Shown here: positions 47,939 through 58,923 of the stretch, in pieces | Numbering within the stretch: the stretch's first letter is position 1 | Layout of the letters: the number at the start of each line of letters is the position of its first letter | NCBI RefSeq assembly: GCF_025962655.1 | Contig: NZ_JAGFPE010000001.1 | Span: forward strand, 868,001 to 932,000 | From: Candidatus Symbiopectobacterium sp. NZEC151 | GTDB lineage: Bacteria; Pseudomonadota; Gammaproteobacteria; Enterobacterales; Enterobacteriaceae | Direction of reading: 5' to 3' | DNA: 64,000 bases | Position numbers and translations under genes: made by a program | The notes under the pieces: model-generated | What the model saw: the letters and a program-made list of their open reading frames with translations, nothing else | Database searches by the model: none | What the model was told of the DNA's origin: nothing

Positions 47939-48181
47939 TTAATCATCAAGTTCAACAACATAGCGACCACCTTTATCTTTAATAATGTACTTGTACAAGT
48001 CATCACAGAAGACCGTGACCGAACCTCCAAAAGCTGCGGGATAGACGCCATTCACCTTGTTACATCGATAACCAGCCTGCTGTATCACAGCCTGACTTTC
48101 TGCCTTTAACTCAGGTGAGCCATCGTCTGCGAACGCACTACATGCACTTAATCCCAGAGCTACTATAAGAATCTTTTTCAA
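47939..48181 (-). CDS. Small secreted hypothetical protein
   Basis: An 80-residue protein with a signal peptide MKKILIVALGLSACSAFA and cleavage before DDGSPE. The mature part of ~62 residues holds two cysteines (YRCNKV and VTVFCDD), a likely disulphide. It lies 12 nt upstream of the zinc-ribbon gene, so they probably form one transcript. Function is unknown. Confidence 0.7.
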   Translation of the reverse strand: MKKILIVALGLSACSAFADDGSPELKAESQAVIQQAGYRCNKVNGVYPAAFGGSVTVFCDDLYKYIIKDKGGRYVVELDD

Positions 48182-48370
48182 AATCAGTCTCCATCGCTGA
48201 AATGGTTAAGAAATAATCGGCATACACACAAAATTTATTAATTAGTAAAATCGATCATTAATATACTATCGATCGTTAAAACTGATCAATATGGTTATTA
48301 TAATGATTGGGTGAAATTCTACACAGGTTGCTGAAGTGTAAGCGAACGTTCGGTACAGGAGGGGGGTAAG

Positions 48371-48583
48371 ATGAAAGGCCATATATTTGTGATGTGTGGG
48401 TTACTAACGACGTTTGCCGCCGAGGCTGGGCGGATCACCATGAGCAATTCTGACGAACAGGAGTTGCAGGGCGAAAAGCGGTTGTGCTTTTACGAAAACA
48501 GCATTTACTTGTTTACACTGGTGACGCGCTCTCAGTCCTGCCCGCATACTATGACTTTCAATACCGCTGAGAATGAAAAATAA
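48371..48583 (+). CDS. Small secreted hypothetical protein
   Basis: A 70-residue protein with an excellent ribosome site (aggaggggggtaag, directly upstream). A putative signal peptide MKGHIFVMCGLLTTFAAEA is followed by GRITMSNSDEQELQGEKRLC. Cysteines in KRLCFYE and SQSCPHT probably pair. It is divergent from the other small secreted gene. The 190 bp between them carries clustered gatc palindromes (cgatcattaatatactatcgatcg). Role unknown. Confidence 0.62.
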   Translation: MKGHIFVMCGLLTTFAAEAGRITMSNSDEQELQGEKRLCFYENSIYLFTLVTRSQSCPHTMTFNTAENEK

Positions 48584-48705
48584 CCAACCAAAAACCCCCA
48601 TACAGGCGGGGTTAGGTGTATGCTGATTGTGTACATTTTCTATATATGTTATTGAAATATAGATATAATGTATTATCAATGTGTTAATAATGCACAGGGT
48701 TAGCA

Positions 48706-50379
48706 TTACTGATTTGTTAAATCAACCACACGAAGTAAATCCTTCAAGGGTGGTGTATGTGTATATCTTGCTGTGATGCCTAGTGATTGAGTTCTACTAT
48801 GACCTACGACAAACTGAACAAGCGATGAATTACCAACGGTAGCTATTGCATTGCTTATGAATGTATGACGTAACGAGTGCACTCTACGTTTGAGGCCATA
48901 CTCGTTGTAGTGGGGAATGCCTAATTCATCCATCAAGCTTATCCAGTCTTCCGTAGTAGTCGTGTAGTTTGGAAGATTGCCAAAGACAGGATCGGAATCT
49001 TTTAGGTTTTCCACACAGGCCAAAAGCCCTGCTTCTATAATTCTATGAATTGGAACCTGTCGTCTGGCGTGTTCGGTCTTCCCTGTGTCAATAAAGATAT
49101 ACCAGCGCCCGGTTTCCTCATCTTTTCGTATGTGATTCTTACGGATCTCCGATATCTCACCACGCCGAGCACCTGTATAAACCAGTGTAAGGAAATACCA
49201 TTTCCGATAATCACTATCTGGTAGGGCTAAAAGACGCTCTTTGATCCGGTTCAGTTCGCTGGCGTTGTAGTTTCCACCCCGGTTGGGTTTCACCTCGCAA
49301 CTAATCTGATCAGTAGGAGATTTGGTCAGAATATCCTTCTGATCTACAAGATATGTTTTAAACAGCGAGCGCCAGAGCTTTAAATGCTTGTGGACGTGCT
49401 CACTGGCGATGAGGTCATCTTCGGGAACGTCATATTCGATGCAATCAGCAAGACTCATTCTGGAGTAGGGCAGTCTAGTCCTAGTAGGCAAATTTTCCGC
49501 AACCTTGAGAGCTTCCCTTATATGTTGTTTAGAGATTTTATCGACGGGAATATTACCAACAACATGGTAGAGGACATCAAAGAAGCGCTGATTCTCGTTT
49601 GCTGTCTGCTTACGCCACTTTTGACCTTTATCCTTTCTGAAGTCATGCCACGCTTCCAACAATCTTGGGCCGTGCGCTGTTTCAGTCTCGGCAATTGTCG
49701 TCATATTTTGCTCTACTGGCGTCGGGTTAACTGGCGAGACTGCATTTTGTAAAGCTGACCCCATCGAATCAATGATCTGCTGGTATCGTGGCAAATCACC
49801 AGAATAGAATGCTTCATAAGCCTGTGACATAAGGGCCTGATTCATATCTATCTGGCTGGCAATATGGTGAATCTGTTCAAGGTCGGATTCATTAACCGTT
49901 AACCTCTTCATTCTGAGTGCTGCAGTAATCATTCTGGCGGAAAAATTGTCGCCATTGTACATATTACTCAAATGGTGGCTTGCGTAGCCCCGCGCCTCTT
50001 TTGCCGTGTCTAGGGGCGATAAAGGTTCACCTGTAATCTGTTTGTGATATCGGCCTAATTCTGGTAACCGTTTAGCCTCTTCAATGCCACCTTTTAGCCA
50101 ATTCAAAAGATATTCATCAAAGTCTTGTTTTGTGGCGGCGCGGTAGCCTTGCATTTTGTGTTTGAACTCTTCGAGGCTCATAGTTCCATTCTGCACAAGG
50201 GGAATGAAAGGGCGGAGCTGATTCATGATCACTTCTGCTTGCTTTCGGCTATCAGTGCCGAGAGTCAGACGTACAAAACTTGTTGAATCATTTAGTCTAA
50301 AGTTAGTGTAGAATGTGCGCCCACGAATCATTGTGTGTGGCAGCTTGTGTGACATATTGTTTGCCATGCTGTGTACCAT
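48706..50379 (-). CDS. int: Tyrosine recombinase (site-specific integrase)
   Basis: A 557-residue integrase, longer than lambda-type (~350), with an N-terminal domain (MIRGRTFYTNFRLNDST) similar to those preceding large phage integrases. The catalytic domain contains R in LTLVYTGARRGEISEIR, H-x-x-R in VHSLRHTFISNA, and the H/Y pair in VVGHSRTQSLGITARYTH. The catalytic set R-H-R-H-Y is complete. The first ATG at 50379 has no ribosome site; codons at 50367 (MANN) and 50355 are alternatives. The gene begins about 70 bp from the right attachment core. Confidence 0.93.
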   Translation of the reverse strand: MVHSMANNMSHKLPHTMIRGRTFYTNFRLNDSTSFVRLTLGTDSRKQAEVIMNQLRPFIPLVQNGTMSLEEFKHKMQGYRAATKQDFDEYLLNWLKGGIEEAKRLPELGRYHKQITGEPLSPLDTAKEARGYASHHLSNMYNGDNFSARMITAALRMKRLTVNESDLEQIHHIASQIDMNQALMSQAYEAFYSGDLPRYQQIIDSMGSALQNAVSPVNPTPVEQNMTTIAETETAHGPRLLEAWHDFRKDKGQKWRKQTANENQRFFDVLYHVVGNIPVDKISKQHIREALKVAENLPTRTRLPYSRMSLADCIEYDVPEDDLIASEHVHKHLKLWRSLFKTYLVDQKDILTKSPTDQISCEVKPNRGGNYNASELNRIKERLLALPDSDYRKWYFLTLVYTGARRGEISEIRKNHIRKDEETGRWYIFIDTGKTEHARRQVPIHRIIEAGLLACVENLKDSDPVFGNLPNYTTTTEDWISLMDELGIPHYNEYGLKRRVHSLRHTFISNAIATVGNSSLVQFVVGHSRTQSLGITARYTHTPPLKDLLRVVDLTNQ

Positions 50380-50446
50380 GAAATAGTTATATATCAGTGA
50401 GTTAAGTTATTATTGGTGCTAACTCGTTGTTTTTGAAAGTATACCA

Positions 50447-50462
50447 GACGCCTGTGAAGGCG
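50447..50462 (+). repeat. attR core, also rebuilt rluB leader hairpin
   Basis: gacgcctgtgaaggcg, same as the left core, 18 nt before the rluB ATG. To its left is the element's imperfect copy of the rluB leader, with cagtgagtta at 50395 and taactcgttg at 50420-50429. Confidence 0.85.
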
Positions 50463-50480
50463 ACACTCTGAGGCTGCTCA

Positions 50481-51353
50481 ATGAGCGAAAAGTTACAAAA
50501 AGTGCTGGCGCGCGCTGGCCACGGCTCACGCCGCGAGATTGAAGGTATTATCCAGGCAGGCCGTGTGAGCGTGGACGGCAAAATTGCGACGCTGGGTGAC
50601 CGCGTCGAAGTGACCAAGGCAACCCGCATTCGTATCGATGGTCATGTGGTTTCCGTTAAAGAAACCGAAGAAGCGGTCTGTCGTGTACTGATCTATTACA
50701 AACCGGAAGGTGAGCTTTGCACCCGGAGCGATCCCGATGGCCGCCCGACGGTGTTCGATCGCTTGCCGAAAATGCGCGGTTCGCGCTGGGTGGCGGTAGG
50801 GCGTCTGGATGTGAATACCTCCGGCCTGTTGCTGTTCACTACCGACGGCGAATTGGCAAACCGCTTGATGCACCCCAGCCATGAAGTAGAACGTGAATAT
50901 GCGGTGCGGGTGTTTGGTGAAGTGGATGAGGATAAACTCAAGCTGCTGACCAAAGGCGTACAGCTTGATGACGGTCCTGCATCGTTCTGCACCCTGAAGT
51001 ACAGCGGCGGCGAAGGATTAAACCAGTGGTATAACGTCACGCTGACAGAAGGGCGTAACCGTGAAGTGCGTCGTCTGTGGGAAGCGGTTGGCGTGCAGGT
51101 AAGCCGCCTGATTCGTGTGCGCTATGGCGATATTCCCTTACCAAAAGGGTTGCCGCGCGGTGGCTGGACAGAAATGCCGCTCGAGCAACTTAACTACCTG
51201 CGCGAACTGGTGCAATTACCGGCTGAAACCACCAGCAAGCTGCCGGTTGAGCGCGAGCGTCGTCGGGTGAAAGCGAATCAAATTCGTCGTGCGGTAAAAC
51301 GCCACGGCCAGGCCGGTCCAGCGCGGCGCAGTGCGCCAAAGCGTAACGGCTAA
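50481..51353 (+). CDS. rluB: 23S rRNA pseudouridine synthase B
   Basis: RluB makes pseudouridine 2605 in 23S rRNA. The 290-residue protein has an N-terminal S4 RNA-binding domain ([20 protein letters not shown]) and the RsuA-family catalytic motif [19 protein letters not shown] with the active Asp. C-terminal to [12 protein letters not shown] it has a basic tail ([19 protein letters not shown]). GAGG precedes the ATG. Its usual neighbour yciO is separated from it by the island, and its promoter is now probably provided by the element. Confidence 0.96.
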   Translation: MSEKLQKVLARAGHGSRREIEGIIQAGRVSVDGKIATLGDRVEVTKATRIRIDGHVVSVKETEEAVCRVLIYYKPEGELCTRSDPDGRPTVFDRLPKMRGSRWVAVGRLDVNTSGLLLFTTDGELANRLMHPSHEVEREYAVRVFGEVDEDKLKLLTKGVQLDDGPASFCTLKYSGGEGLNQWYNVTLTEGRNREVRRLWEAVGVQVSRLIRVRYGDIPLPKGLPRGGWTEMPLEQLNYLRELVQLPAETTSKLPVERERRRVKANQIRRAVKRHGQAGPARRSAPKRNG

Positions 51354-51381
51354 GCGCGATGTTAAGGTAGTCGGTTTTACG

Positions 51382-51406
51382 CGGGGTGTGTCGTCGCCAC
51401 ACCCCG
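51382..51406. terminator. Convergent hairpin between rluB and btuR
   Basis: cggggtgtg-tcgtcgc-cacaccccg, a 9-bp stem without a T-run. It may terminate inefficiently in both directions. Confidence 0.55.
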
Positions 51407-51425
51407 TGACATCAGTCCAATCTGC

Positions 51426-52016
51426 TTACCAATCAATCCCTTGTTGGGCCTTTATGCCCGCATCAAATGCATGCTTTGTCGGTCGCATTTCCGTTACCGT
51501 ATCCGCCAATTCCAGCAACTCGCGGTGGCAGCCGCGCCCGGTAATAATGACGCTCTGATGGGCCGGTCGCTGTTGCAGTGCGGTCACCACGTCTTCCAGC
51601 GCCAGATAGTCGTAGCTCACCATGTAGGTCAGTTCGTCGAGGATCACCACATCGAGCGAAGCATCGGCCAACATACGTTTGCCGTGCTGCCAGACGGCTT
51701 GTGCTGCCAGCGTATCACCGGTGCGATCCTGTGTGTCCCAGGTAAATCCGGTTGCCATCACCTGAAACTCAACGCCGTGCTGGGCGAGCAGGTTGCGCTC
51801 GCCGTTGGGCCATTCACCTTTGATAAATTGAATCACGCCGACGCGCAGGCCGTGGCCTACCGCGCGTGTCGCGGTGCCAAACGCCGCCGTAGTTTTTCCT
51901 TTGCCGTTACCGGTAAACACCATCAGGATGCCGCGCACGTCGTTGGCCGCCGCGATGCGTTCGTCGACCCGTTGTTTCAGTTTTTGCTGGCGCTGCTTGT
52001 GGCGATCGTTATCCAT
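51426..52016 (-). CDS. btuR: Corrinoid adenosyltransferase
   Basis: BtuR/CobO adenosylates cobalamins to give coenzyme B12. The 196-residue protein has the P-loop-like TGNGKGKTTAAFG (residues 35-47), VGVIQFIKGEW and the conserved LDVVILDELTYMVS. Length equals E. coli BtuR (196). It overlaps none of its neighbours, with 13 nt to yciK upstream. Confidence 0.96.
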   Translation of the reverse strand: MDNDRHKQRQQKLKQRVDERIAAANDVRGILMVFTGNGKGKTTAAFGTATRAVGHGLRVGVIQFIKGEWPNGERNLLAQHGVEFQVMATGFTWDTQDRTGDTLAAQAVWQHGKRMLADASLDVVILDELTYMVSYDYLALEDVVTALQQRPAHQSVIITGRGCHRELLELADTVTEMRPTKHAFDAGIKAQQGIDW

Positions 52017-52029
52017 GGTCAGGGCTCCC

Positions 52030-52791
52030 TTATACGGCTGGGCCGGGCTTTCTGCCCGGCTGTGCGTCGAAACTCATGCCGGTTTTGCGTTTGCTGTCAT
52101 CACCCATTAAATAAAGGTAGAGCGGCATAATCTCGGCCGGGGTTTTGAGGCGTTGGGGATCTTCATCCGGGAACGCGCTGGCGCGCATTGCGGTGCGCGT
52201 GCCACCCGGATTGATACAGTTAACGCGCAAATGCTGGTTGCGGTACTCATCGGCCAATACCTGCATAAGCCCTTCGGTGGCGAATTTGGAAACCGCATAG
52301 GCTCCCCATTCAGCGCGACCGACGCGACCCACGCTGGAACTGGTGAACACCAGAGAGGGGCTGGCGGCTTTTAGCAACAGGGGTAATAGCGCCTGCGTCA
52401 GCATAAACGTCGCATTCACGTTAACTTGTATCACCTGATGCCAGTTCGTCGGATCCTGTCCGGCGATCGGTGCGATATCCCCGAGCAACCCCGCGTTATG
52501 CAGTACGCCGTCAAGGTGCGGTATCTGTTTTTCCAGGTCAGCCGCCAGCGCAGCGCATGTCTCGGCGGTGACTGTCAATAAATCGCAGGGCACAATCAGT
52601 GATGGTGTCCCGGTTTCACGCAGGATTTCTGCTTGTACATCCTGTAATTTATGTTCGGTGCGACCCAGCAGGATCGGCCGGGCTCCGTGGCGCGCGTAAG
52701 TGAGCGCGGCTTCGCGGCCGATGCCATCGCCCGCGCCGGTGACCAGAATAAGGCGGTGTTTGAGAAGATCATTCATGGGTTGATAATGCAC
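52030..52791 (-). CDS. yciK: YciK family short-chain dehydrogenase/reductase
   Basis: A 253-residue SDR. The cofactor loop is VTGAGDGIGREAA near residue 17, HNAGLLG is present, and the catalytic Ser and Tyr-x-x-x-Lys are in FTSSSVGRVGRAEWGAYAVSK. The C-terminus DAQPGRKPG is YciK-specific. The start at 52791 is GTG (giving MHYQP), with AGGAAA upstream; the longer ORF start at 52815 is not used. Substrate is unknown. Confidence 0.94.
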   Translation of the reverse strand: MHYQPMNDLLKHRLILVTGAGDGIGREAALTYARHGARPILLGRTEHKLQDVQAEILRETGTPSLIVPCDLLTVTAETCAALAADLEKQIPHLDGVLHNAGLLGDIAPIAGQDPTNWHQVIQVNVNATFMLTQALLPLLLKAASPSLVFTSSSVGRVGRAEWGAYAVSKFATEGLMQVLADEYRNQHLRVNCINPGGTRTAMRASAFPDEDPQRLKTPAEIMPLYLYLMGDDSKRKTGMSFDAQPGRKPGPAV

Positions 52792-53106
52792 GGTGCTTTC
52801 CTCTATACGCCGCAAACCATAGGACGTAACGGCAGTTATGCCTCAATGCGACGGTGAATTCAATGCGCGTCGGGCGCATTCTTGGGCCGCTGCGGTAAAA
52901 AACAGCAACAGGTGTAAAAAACCCATGAATAACATCGCCATATTTCACGCCATACGTTAGGCTGTCTTTTTGCTCTCGCGCTGGTTTGATGAAAACCGTG
53001 GAGTGGCGTAAGACGAGCGGTATGATGGTGTGGTGTGTCGCAGGCGACTGCGCAGGTTAACATCGGCGGCGTCATGATATGACTCAGTAAACGAGGGACG
53101 GTATTT
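52792..53106. other. Divergent region between yciK and sohB
   Basis: 315 bp with no gene. It should carry the promoters of the btuR-yciK unit (minus) and sohB (plus). No convincing dyads were identified. Confidence 0.4.
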
Positions 53107-54153
53107 GTGGAATTGCTTTCTCAGTACGGCTTATTTCTGGCAAAAGTAGTCACGATAGTGCTGGCCATTGGCGCACTGGTGGTGTTGACCTTTGGTGTCA
53201 CGCAGCGAAAACGCCCGCGCAAAGGGGAGTTGCAGGTGATGAACCTGGGCGAACAGTATCGCGAAATGCAAAATGAAATGCGCGACACCTGCATGAGTGA
53301 TGCGGAACGCAAACTGGTCGCCAAGCGTAAGAAAAAAGAAGACAAGGCTGCCGCGAAAGAAGAGAAACTGCGCGCCAAACGCGGCGATGAGAAAGTGCTA
53401 AAACCACGTCTTTACGTATTGGATTTTAACGGCAGCATGGACGCCGGTGAAGTCTCGGCACTGCGTGAAGAAGTCTCGGCGGTGCTGGCGGTGGCGACGC
53501 CGCAGGATGAAGTGCTGTTGCGTCTGGAAAGCCCCGGCGGCGTGGTGCACGGCTACGGGTTGGCCGCTTCTCAGTTACAGCGTCTGCGTGACGGCGGCAT
53601 TCGGTTGACCGTTGCGGTGGACAAGGTGGCTGCCAGCGGCGGATACATGATGGCGTGCGTGGCCGACCGCATTGTTGCGGCGCCGTTTGCCATCATCGGT
53701 TCTATTGGCGTGGTCGCTCAGATCCCCAACTTCAATCGGTTGCTGAAAAACAATGATATTGATGTCGAATTGCACACTGCCGGTGAATATAAGCGCACGT
53801 TAACGCTGTTTGGTGAGAATACGGAGCAGGGGCGTGAAAAATTCCGTGAAGAGCTGAACGTCACTCACGGCCTGTTCAAACAGTTTGTCAAAGAGATGCG
53901 GCCCTCGCTGGACATCGATAAAACCGCCACGGGCGAACATTGGTTTGGCACGCAGGCACAAACGTTGGGACTGGTCGATGCGATTGGCACCAGCGACGAT
54001 TTGCTGATCCAGGAAATAACCACGCATGAAGTGCTGAGCGTGCGTTATACGCGGCGCAAGCGCCTGTTGGACAAAATCATGGGAAACGCGGGTGAATCCG
54101 CCGAACGTCTGCTGCTGCGTTGGTGGCAGCGGGGCAGCCATCCGTTTGTTTGA
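53107..54153 (+). CDS. sohB: Inner-membrane S49 serine protease SohB
   Basis: A 348-residue SppA-like membrane protease. The N-terminal anchor is VVTIVLALGALVVLTF-like (about residues 13-32), followed by a charged region rich in KKKEDKAAAKEEK. The catalytic domain contains FNGSMDAGEVSALREEV, the serine in KVAASGGYMMACVAD and the lysine in GEYKRTLTLFGEN, which form the Ser-Lys dyad. The start is GTG at 53107, with GAGGG about 7-9 nt upstream. Overexpression suppresses degP defects in E. coli. Confidence 0.95.
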   Translation: MELLSQYGLFLAKVVTIVLAIGALVVLTFGVTQRKRPRKGELQVMNLGEQYREMQNEMRDTCMSDAERKLVAKRKKKEDKAAAKEEKLRAKRGDEKVLKPRLYVLDFNGSMDAGEVSALREEVSAVLAVATPQDEVLLRLESPGGVVHGYGLAASQLQRLRDGGIRLTVAVDKVAASGGYMMACVADRIVAAPFAIIGSIGVVAQIPNFNRLLKNNDIDVELHTAGEYKRTLTLFGENTEQGREKFREELNVTHGLFKQFVKEMRPSLDIDKTATGEHWFGTQAQTLGLVDAIGTSDDLLIQEITTHEVLSVRYTRRKRLLDKIMGNAGESAERLLLRWWQRGSHPFV

Positions 54154-54204
54154 GGCGTTTAACCCTGTGCGCGGCAAAATACACCGCGTACAGGGATATC
54201 CCGC

Positions 54205-54489
54205 TTAGTCGATCAGTTGATACTTCTCTGACAATTCATGCGCCAAATGCTTGAACATGTTAAACACCGCCGTGGTTTTTAATGTCGGCAGGCCGTTGTC
54301 ATCCAGGAAATAATCCCCTTTAAACACCAGCACGCCGCTCTTCTGATTGACGTCGGTGGCAATCATGCCGTGCAGATAGTCATCATGGTTCTGAATCAAA
54401 CGGTTAGCTTCTTCCAACAGCGTCTGGCGATCGATGTTAACCTTCTCTGTGGCGCTGTGCTCTGCGGCAATAGTCTCATTGTCTGACAT
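54205..54489 (-). CDS. yciN: YciN family protein
   Basis: A 94-residue soluble protein (83 in E. coli) ending [37 protein letters not shown], of which the terminal [13 protein letters not shown] is strongly conserved. The start ATG at 54489 has TAGGAG upstream. Function unknown. It lies convergent with sohB and divergent from topA, as in E. coli. Confidence 0.93.
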   Translation of the reverse strand: MSDNETIAAEHSATEKVNIDRQTLLEEANRLIQNHDDYLHGMIATDVNQKSGVLVFKGDYFLDDNGLPTLKTTAVFNMFKHLAHELSEKYQLID

Positions 54490-55003
54490 GGTGTTACTCC
54501 TACTGAAACTCATGACGCTATTCTAACGCTACCCCGGCGGCATTCGCTTGTGCTTTTTTGCGCTTTTTTCGCAGAGCCTGTGAAAACAGATTGATATGAC
54601 GACGTAATTTTTCTGAAGACTACGCCGTTTTCAGCCGATAACGATGAGCAGCAGAGGTTGGCGAAAACCGCGTTTCCATGCTAATTAGGTTGCGTGGCGG
54701 CATTTATCAGGTAGAGTGTGGGATTTTGTATCGTTAAGCGGAAAAAATTCTTTACGGTGTCGCAGCAGCGTTAGGCGGCACCGCGGGCAGTTAACCGTCA
54801 TTACAGCAAAAAAACGTGGATGGTCATGTGGTTATGGAATGGTTTATTGACCGTTACGTACTCTTGAATCTCCACCCAGTGAAGCTGGAAGTACGCCAAC
54901 AGGCGTAGCGGTAGAGAATAAATGACGTATATGCCCCTTGAAAAAGGGAGCAGACGCCCTCAACAACACGTTAATATGAAGCATTCGGTAGGTAACAATA
55001 CAT
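54490..55003. promoter_or_regulatory. yciN-topA intergenic region
   Basis: 514 bp carrying the topA promoters, which in E. coli include supercoiling- and heat-responsive ones. A tight hairpin tacgcc-aaca-ggcgta lies at 54892-54907 near the start of the likely leader. A TTGACC near 54847 could be a -35 but has no good partner. No gene seen. Confidence 0.45.
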
Positions 55004-57595
55004 ATGGGTAAAGCTCTCGTCATAGTTGAGTCCCCGGCCAAAGCCAAAACAATCAACAAATATCTGGGCAATGACTACGTGGTGAAATCGAGCGTCGGTC
55101 ATGTGCGTGATTTGCCGACCAGCGGTTCTGCGGCGGCGAAGAAGAGCGCTGAGCCTGGCAAAGCGAAAAAAGCCGGCAAAAAAGATGAGCGCACTGCGCT
55201 GGTCAATCGTATGGGGGTCGATCCGTACCACGGATGGCAGGCTGATTACGAAATATTGCCCGGCAAAGAGAAAGTCGTCTCTGAACTGAAAACGCTGGCG
55301 GCCAATGCCGACCACGTCTATCTCGCAACCGACCTTGACCGCGAAGGGGAAGCCATTGCCTGGCACCTGCGGGAAATCATTGGGGGCGATGAAGGCCGTT
55401 TCAGCCGCGTGGTGTTTAACGAAATTACCAAGAACGCGATCAAGCAGGCGTTTGAAAAACCAGATAAATTAAATATCGACAGGGTCAATGCGCAGCAAGC
55501 GCGGCGTTTTATGGACCGTGTCGTGGGCTATATGGTTTCTCCGCTGTTGTGGAAGAAAATCGCCCGTGGGCTTTCTGCCGGTCGCGTGCAGTCCGTTGCG
55601 GTACGCTTGGTCGTGGATCGCGAGCGCGAAATCAAGGCCTTTATCCCGGAAGAGTACTGGGAACTGCATGCTGATTTGCTGTCATCGAGTGCCGCATTGC
55701 AAATGCAGGTGACGCATTTTGATGGCAAGCCGTTCAAGCCAGTCAATAAAGCGCAAACGGCGGCTGCGGTCAGCGTGCTGGAGACCGCGCGCTATGTGGT
55801 TGCGGAGCGGGAAGACAAGCCGACCAGCAGCAAACCGGGGGCACCGTTTATCACCTCCACGCTGCAACAGGCGGCAAGTACCCGCTTGGGGTTTGGCGTT
55901 AAAAAAACCATGATGATGGCGCAGCGTCTGTATGAAGCGGGCTACATCACCTACATGCGTACCGACTCTACCAACCTGAGTCAGGATGCGCTGACCATGG
56001 CGCGCGATTATATTACGTCCAGCTTTGGTAACGCTTACCTGCCGGAGAGCGCGAACCTCTACAGCAGTAAAGAAAACTCTCAGGAAGCGCATGAAGCGAT
56101 CCGCCCCTCGGACGTCGCCGTTCTGGCAGAAGCGCTGAAGGATATGGAAGCCGATGCGCAGAAACTTTACCAGTTGATCTGGCGCCAATTCGTTGCCTGC
56201 CAAATGACACCGGCCAAGTATGACTCCACAACGCTGTCGGTGAACGCGGAAGGCTATCAACTGCGCGCCAAAGGGCGCACCCTGCGTTTTGATGGCTGGA
56301 CCAAAGTGATGCCAGCGCTGCGTAAAGGTGACGAAGATCGCACGCTGCCGACCGTTGACGTCGGTGAAGTGATGACCCTGGATAAACTGCTGCCGAGCCA
56401 GCACTTTACCAAACCGCCTGCGCGCTACAGCGATGCCTCGCTGGTAAAAGAGTTGGAAAAACGCGGTATCGGTCGTCCGTCTACCTACGCTTCTATCATT
56501 TCAACCATTCAGGATCGTGGCTATGTGCGGGTAGAAAACCGCCGTTTCTACGCGGAAAAAATGGGTGAAATTGTCACCGACCGTCTGGAAGAAAATTTCC
56601 GCGAGTTGATGAATTACGATTTTACTGCGCGTATGGAAAGCAGCCTCGATCAGGTCGCCAACAATCAGGCGGAGTGGAAAGGGGTGCTGGATGAGTTTTT
56701 TGCCGAATTCAGCCAGCAGCTAGAAAAAGCGGAAATGGATCCGGAAGTGGGGGGAATGCGACCCAATGCCATGGTGCTGACCACCATCGATTGCCCAACC
56801 TGTGGGCGCAAGATGGGGATTCGTACCGCCAGCACCGGGGTGTTCCTCGGCTGTTCCGGCTATGCATTGACGCCAAAAGAGCGCTGCAAAACCACCATCA
56901 ACCTGATTCCTGAAGCTGAAGTGTTGAACGTGCTGGAAGGGGATGAGGCGGAAACCAATGCGCTGCGCGCACGCCGTCGTTGCGGCAAGTGCGGCACCGC
57001 GATGGACAGCTACCTGATCGATAACCAGCGTAAACTGCACGTGTGCGGCAATAACCCGGCATGTGATGGTTATGAGATAGAAAACGGTGAGTTTCGCATC
57101 AAGGGTTACGACGGTCCGGTGGTGGAGTGCGACAAGTGTGGTTCCGATATGCACCTGAAAATGGGGCGTTTTGGCAAATACATGGCCTGCACCAATGAAA
57201 CCTGCACCAATACCCGCAAGATTTTGCGCAACGGTGAAGTCGCTCCGCCGAAGGAAGATCCGGTTCCCTTACCCGAACTGCCGTGCGAAAAATCCGATGC
57301 CTATTTTGTGCTGCGTGACGGTGCCGCAGGAGTGTTCCTGGCCGCCAACACCTTCCCGAAATCGCGTGAAACCCGCGCGCCGTTAGTGGAAGAACTGGTG
57401 CGATTCCGCGATCGCCTGCCGGAGAAACTACGCTATCTGGCCGATGCGCCGGTGGAAGATGCCGAAGGCAACAAGGCGGTGGTGCGCTTTAGTCGTAAAA
57501 CCAAGCAACAATACGTTGCTTCGGAGAAAAACGGCAAGGCGACCGGATGGTCTGCATTCTATGTCGATGGCAAATGGACCTCTGAGAAAAAATAA
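55004..57595 (+). CDS. topA: DNA topoisomerase I
   Basis: TopA relaxes negative supercoils as a type IA enzyme. The 863-residue protein (865 in E. coli) has the Toprim domain with [17 protein letters not shown] and [14 protein letters not shown] (the DxDxE acidic triad), the catalytic tyrosine in [13 protein letters not shown], and HEAIRPSD. Three C-terminal zinc ribbons follow, of which the first reads CPTCGRKMG...GCSGY and the second CGKCGTAMD...CGNNPAC. The third is CDKCGSDMH...CTNETC. An in-frame Lys/Ala/Gly-rich insert is seen around residues 40-60, as in other enterics. Confidence 0.98.
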   Translation: MGKALVIVESPAKAKTINKYLGNDYVVKSSVGHVRDLPTSGSAAAKKSAEPGKAKKAGKKDERTALVNRMGVDPYHGWQADYEILPGKEKVVSELKTLAANADHVYLATDLDREGEAIAWHLREIIGGDEGRFSRVVFNEITKNAIKQAFEKPDKLNIDRVNAQQARRFMDRVVGYMVSPLLWKKIARGLSAGRVQSVAVRLVVDREREIKAFIPEEYWELHADLLSSSAALQMQVTHFDGKPFKPVNKAQTAAAVSVLETARYVVAEREDKPTSSKPGAPFITSTLQQAASTRLGFGVKKTMMMAQRLYEAGYITYMRTDSTNLSQDALTMARDYITSSFGNAYLPESANLYSSKENSQEAHEAIRPSDVAVLAEALKDMEADAQKLYQLIWRQFVACQMTPAKYDSTTLSVNAEGYQLRAKGRTLRFDGWTKVMPALRKGDEDRTLPTVDVGEVMTLDKLLPSQHFTKPPARYSDASLVKELEKRGIGRPSTYASIISTIQDRGYVRVENRRFYAEKMGEIVTDRLEENFRELMNYDFTARMESSLDQVANNQAEWKGVLDEFFAEFSQQLEKAEMDPEVGGMRPNAMVLTTIDCPTCGRKMGIRTASTGVFLGCSGYALTPKERCKTTINLIPEAEVLNVLEGDEAETNALRARRRCGKCGTAMDSYLIDNQRKLHVCGNNPACDGYEIENGEFRIKGYDGPVVECDKCGSDMHLKMGRFGKYMACTNETCTNTRKILRNGEVAPPKEDPVPLPELPCEKSDAYFVLRDGAAGVFLAANTFPKSRETRAPLVEELVRFRDRLPEKLRYLADAPVEDAEGNKAVVRFSRKTKQQYVASEKNGKATGWSAFYVDGKWTSEKK

Positions 57596-57613
57596 TTCTC
57601 TGCCATGTGAATA

Positions 57614-57641
57614 AAAGCCAGCCTTTTGGGCTGGCTTTTTT
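57614..57641 (+). terminator. Terminator of topA
   Basis: GCCAGCC-ttttg-GGCTGGC followed by six T, about 20 nt after the topA stop. Confidence 0.95.
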
Positions 57642-57913
57642 GATCTGGGTAGGAAGATAGCGATCTAGCTGAGAGGATAATGCCGCCGTGCGCTAGAATG
57701 AGCGCCCCCACTCAGCTCACGTTGAGGGATCTATTTCTATCGATGAAAAGATAATAGTTATATAAAAATATTTTTTATGATTAAATGACCTTAATATGAT
57801 GAAATAACCGTCTGCTTTTCATCGCATTGCAAACGTTGCGGCGTCATGAAAAAGTAAAGCAACGGTAGATAATTTATTCGTGCCTGATGCACATGCTCAA
57901 TAACATGGGATGA

Positions 57914-58891
<978 letters not shown>

Positions 58892-58923
58892 CGTCGGCTA
58901 TTTGTTTGCAAGGAGGGCATAGC

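Larger units (their letters stand above)
39187..50462. mobile_element. Integrated genomic island with SIR2-HerA defence cargo
   Basis: An 11.3-kb segment bounded by a 16-bp direct repeat. It has visibly lower G+C than both flanks, and a tyrosine recombinase gene sits against the right repeat. Its content differs completely from the conserved yciO-rluB neighbourhood: nucleases, a phage-like Gp2 protein, SIR2-HerA, a serine recombinase and small secreted proteins. No capsid, tail or conjugation genes are present, so it is a satellite-like or defence island rather than a full prophage or ICE. Confidence 0.88.

Noticed and set aside
39187-50462. CRISPR array or complete prophage within the island
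   Set aside because: No regularly spaced repeats of CRISPR length, and no structural, lysis or packaging genes.
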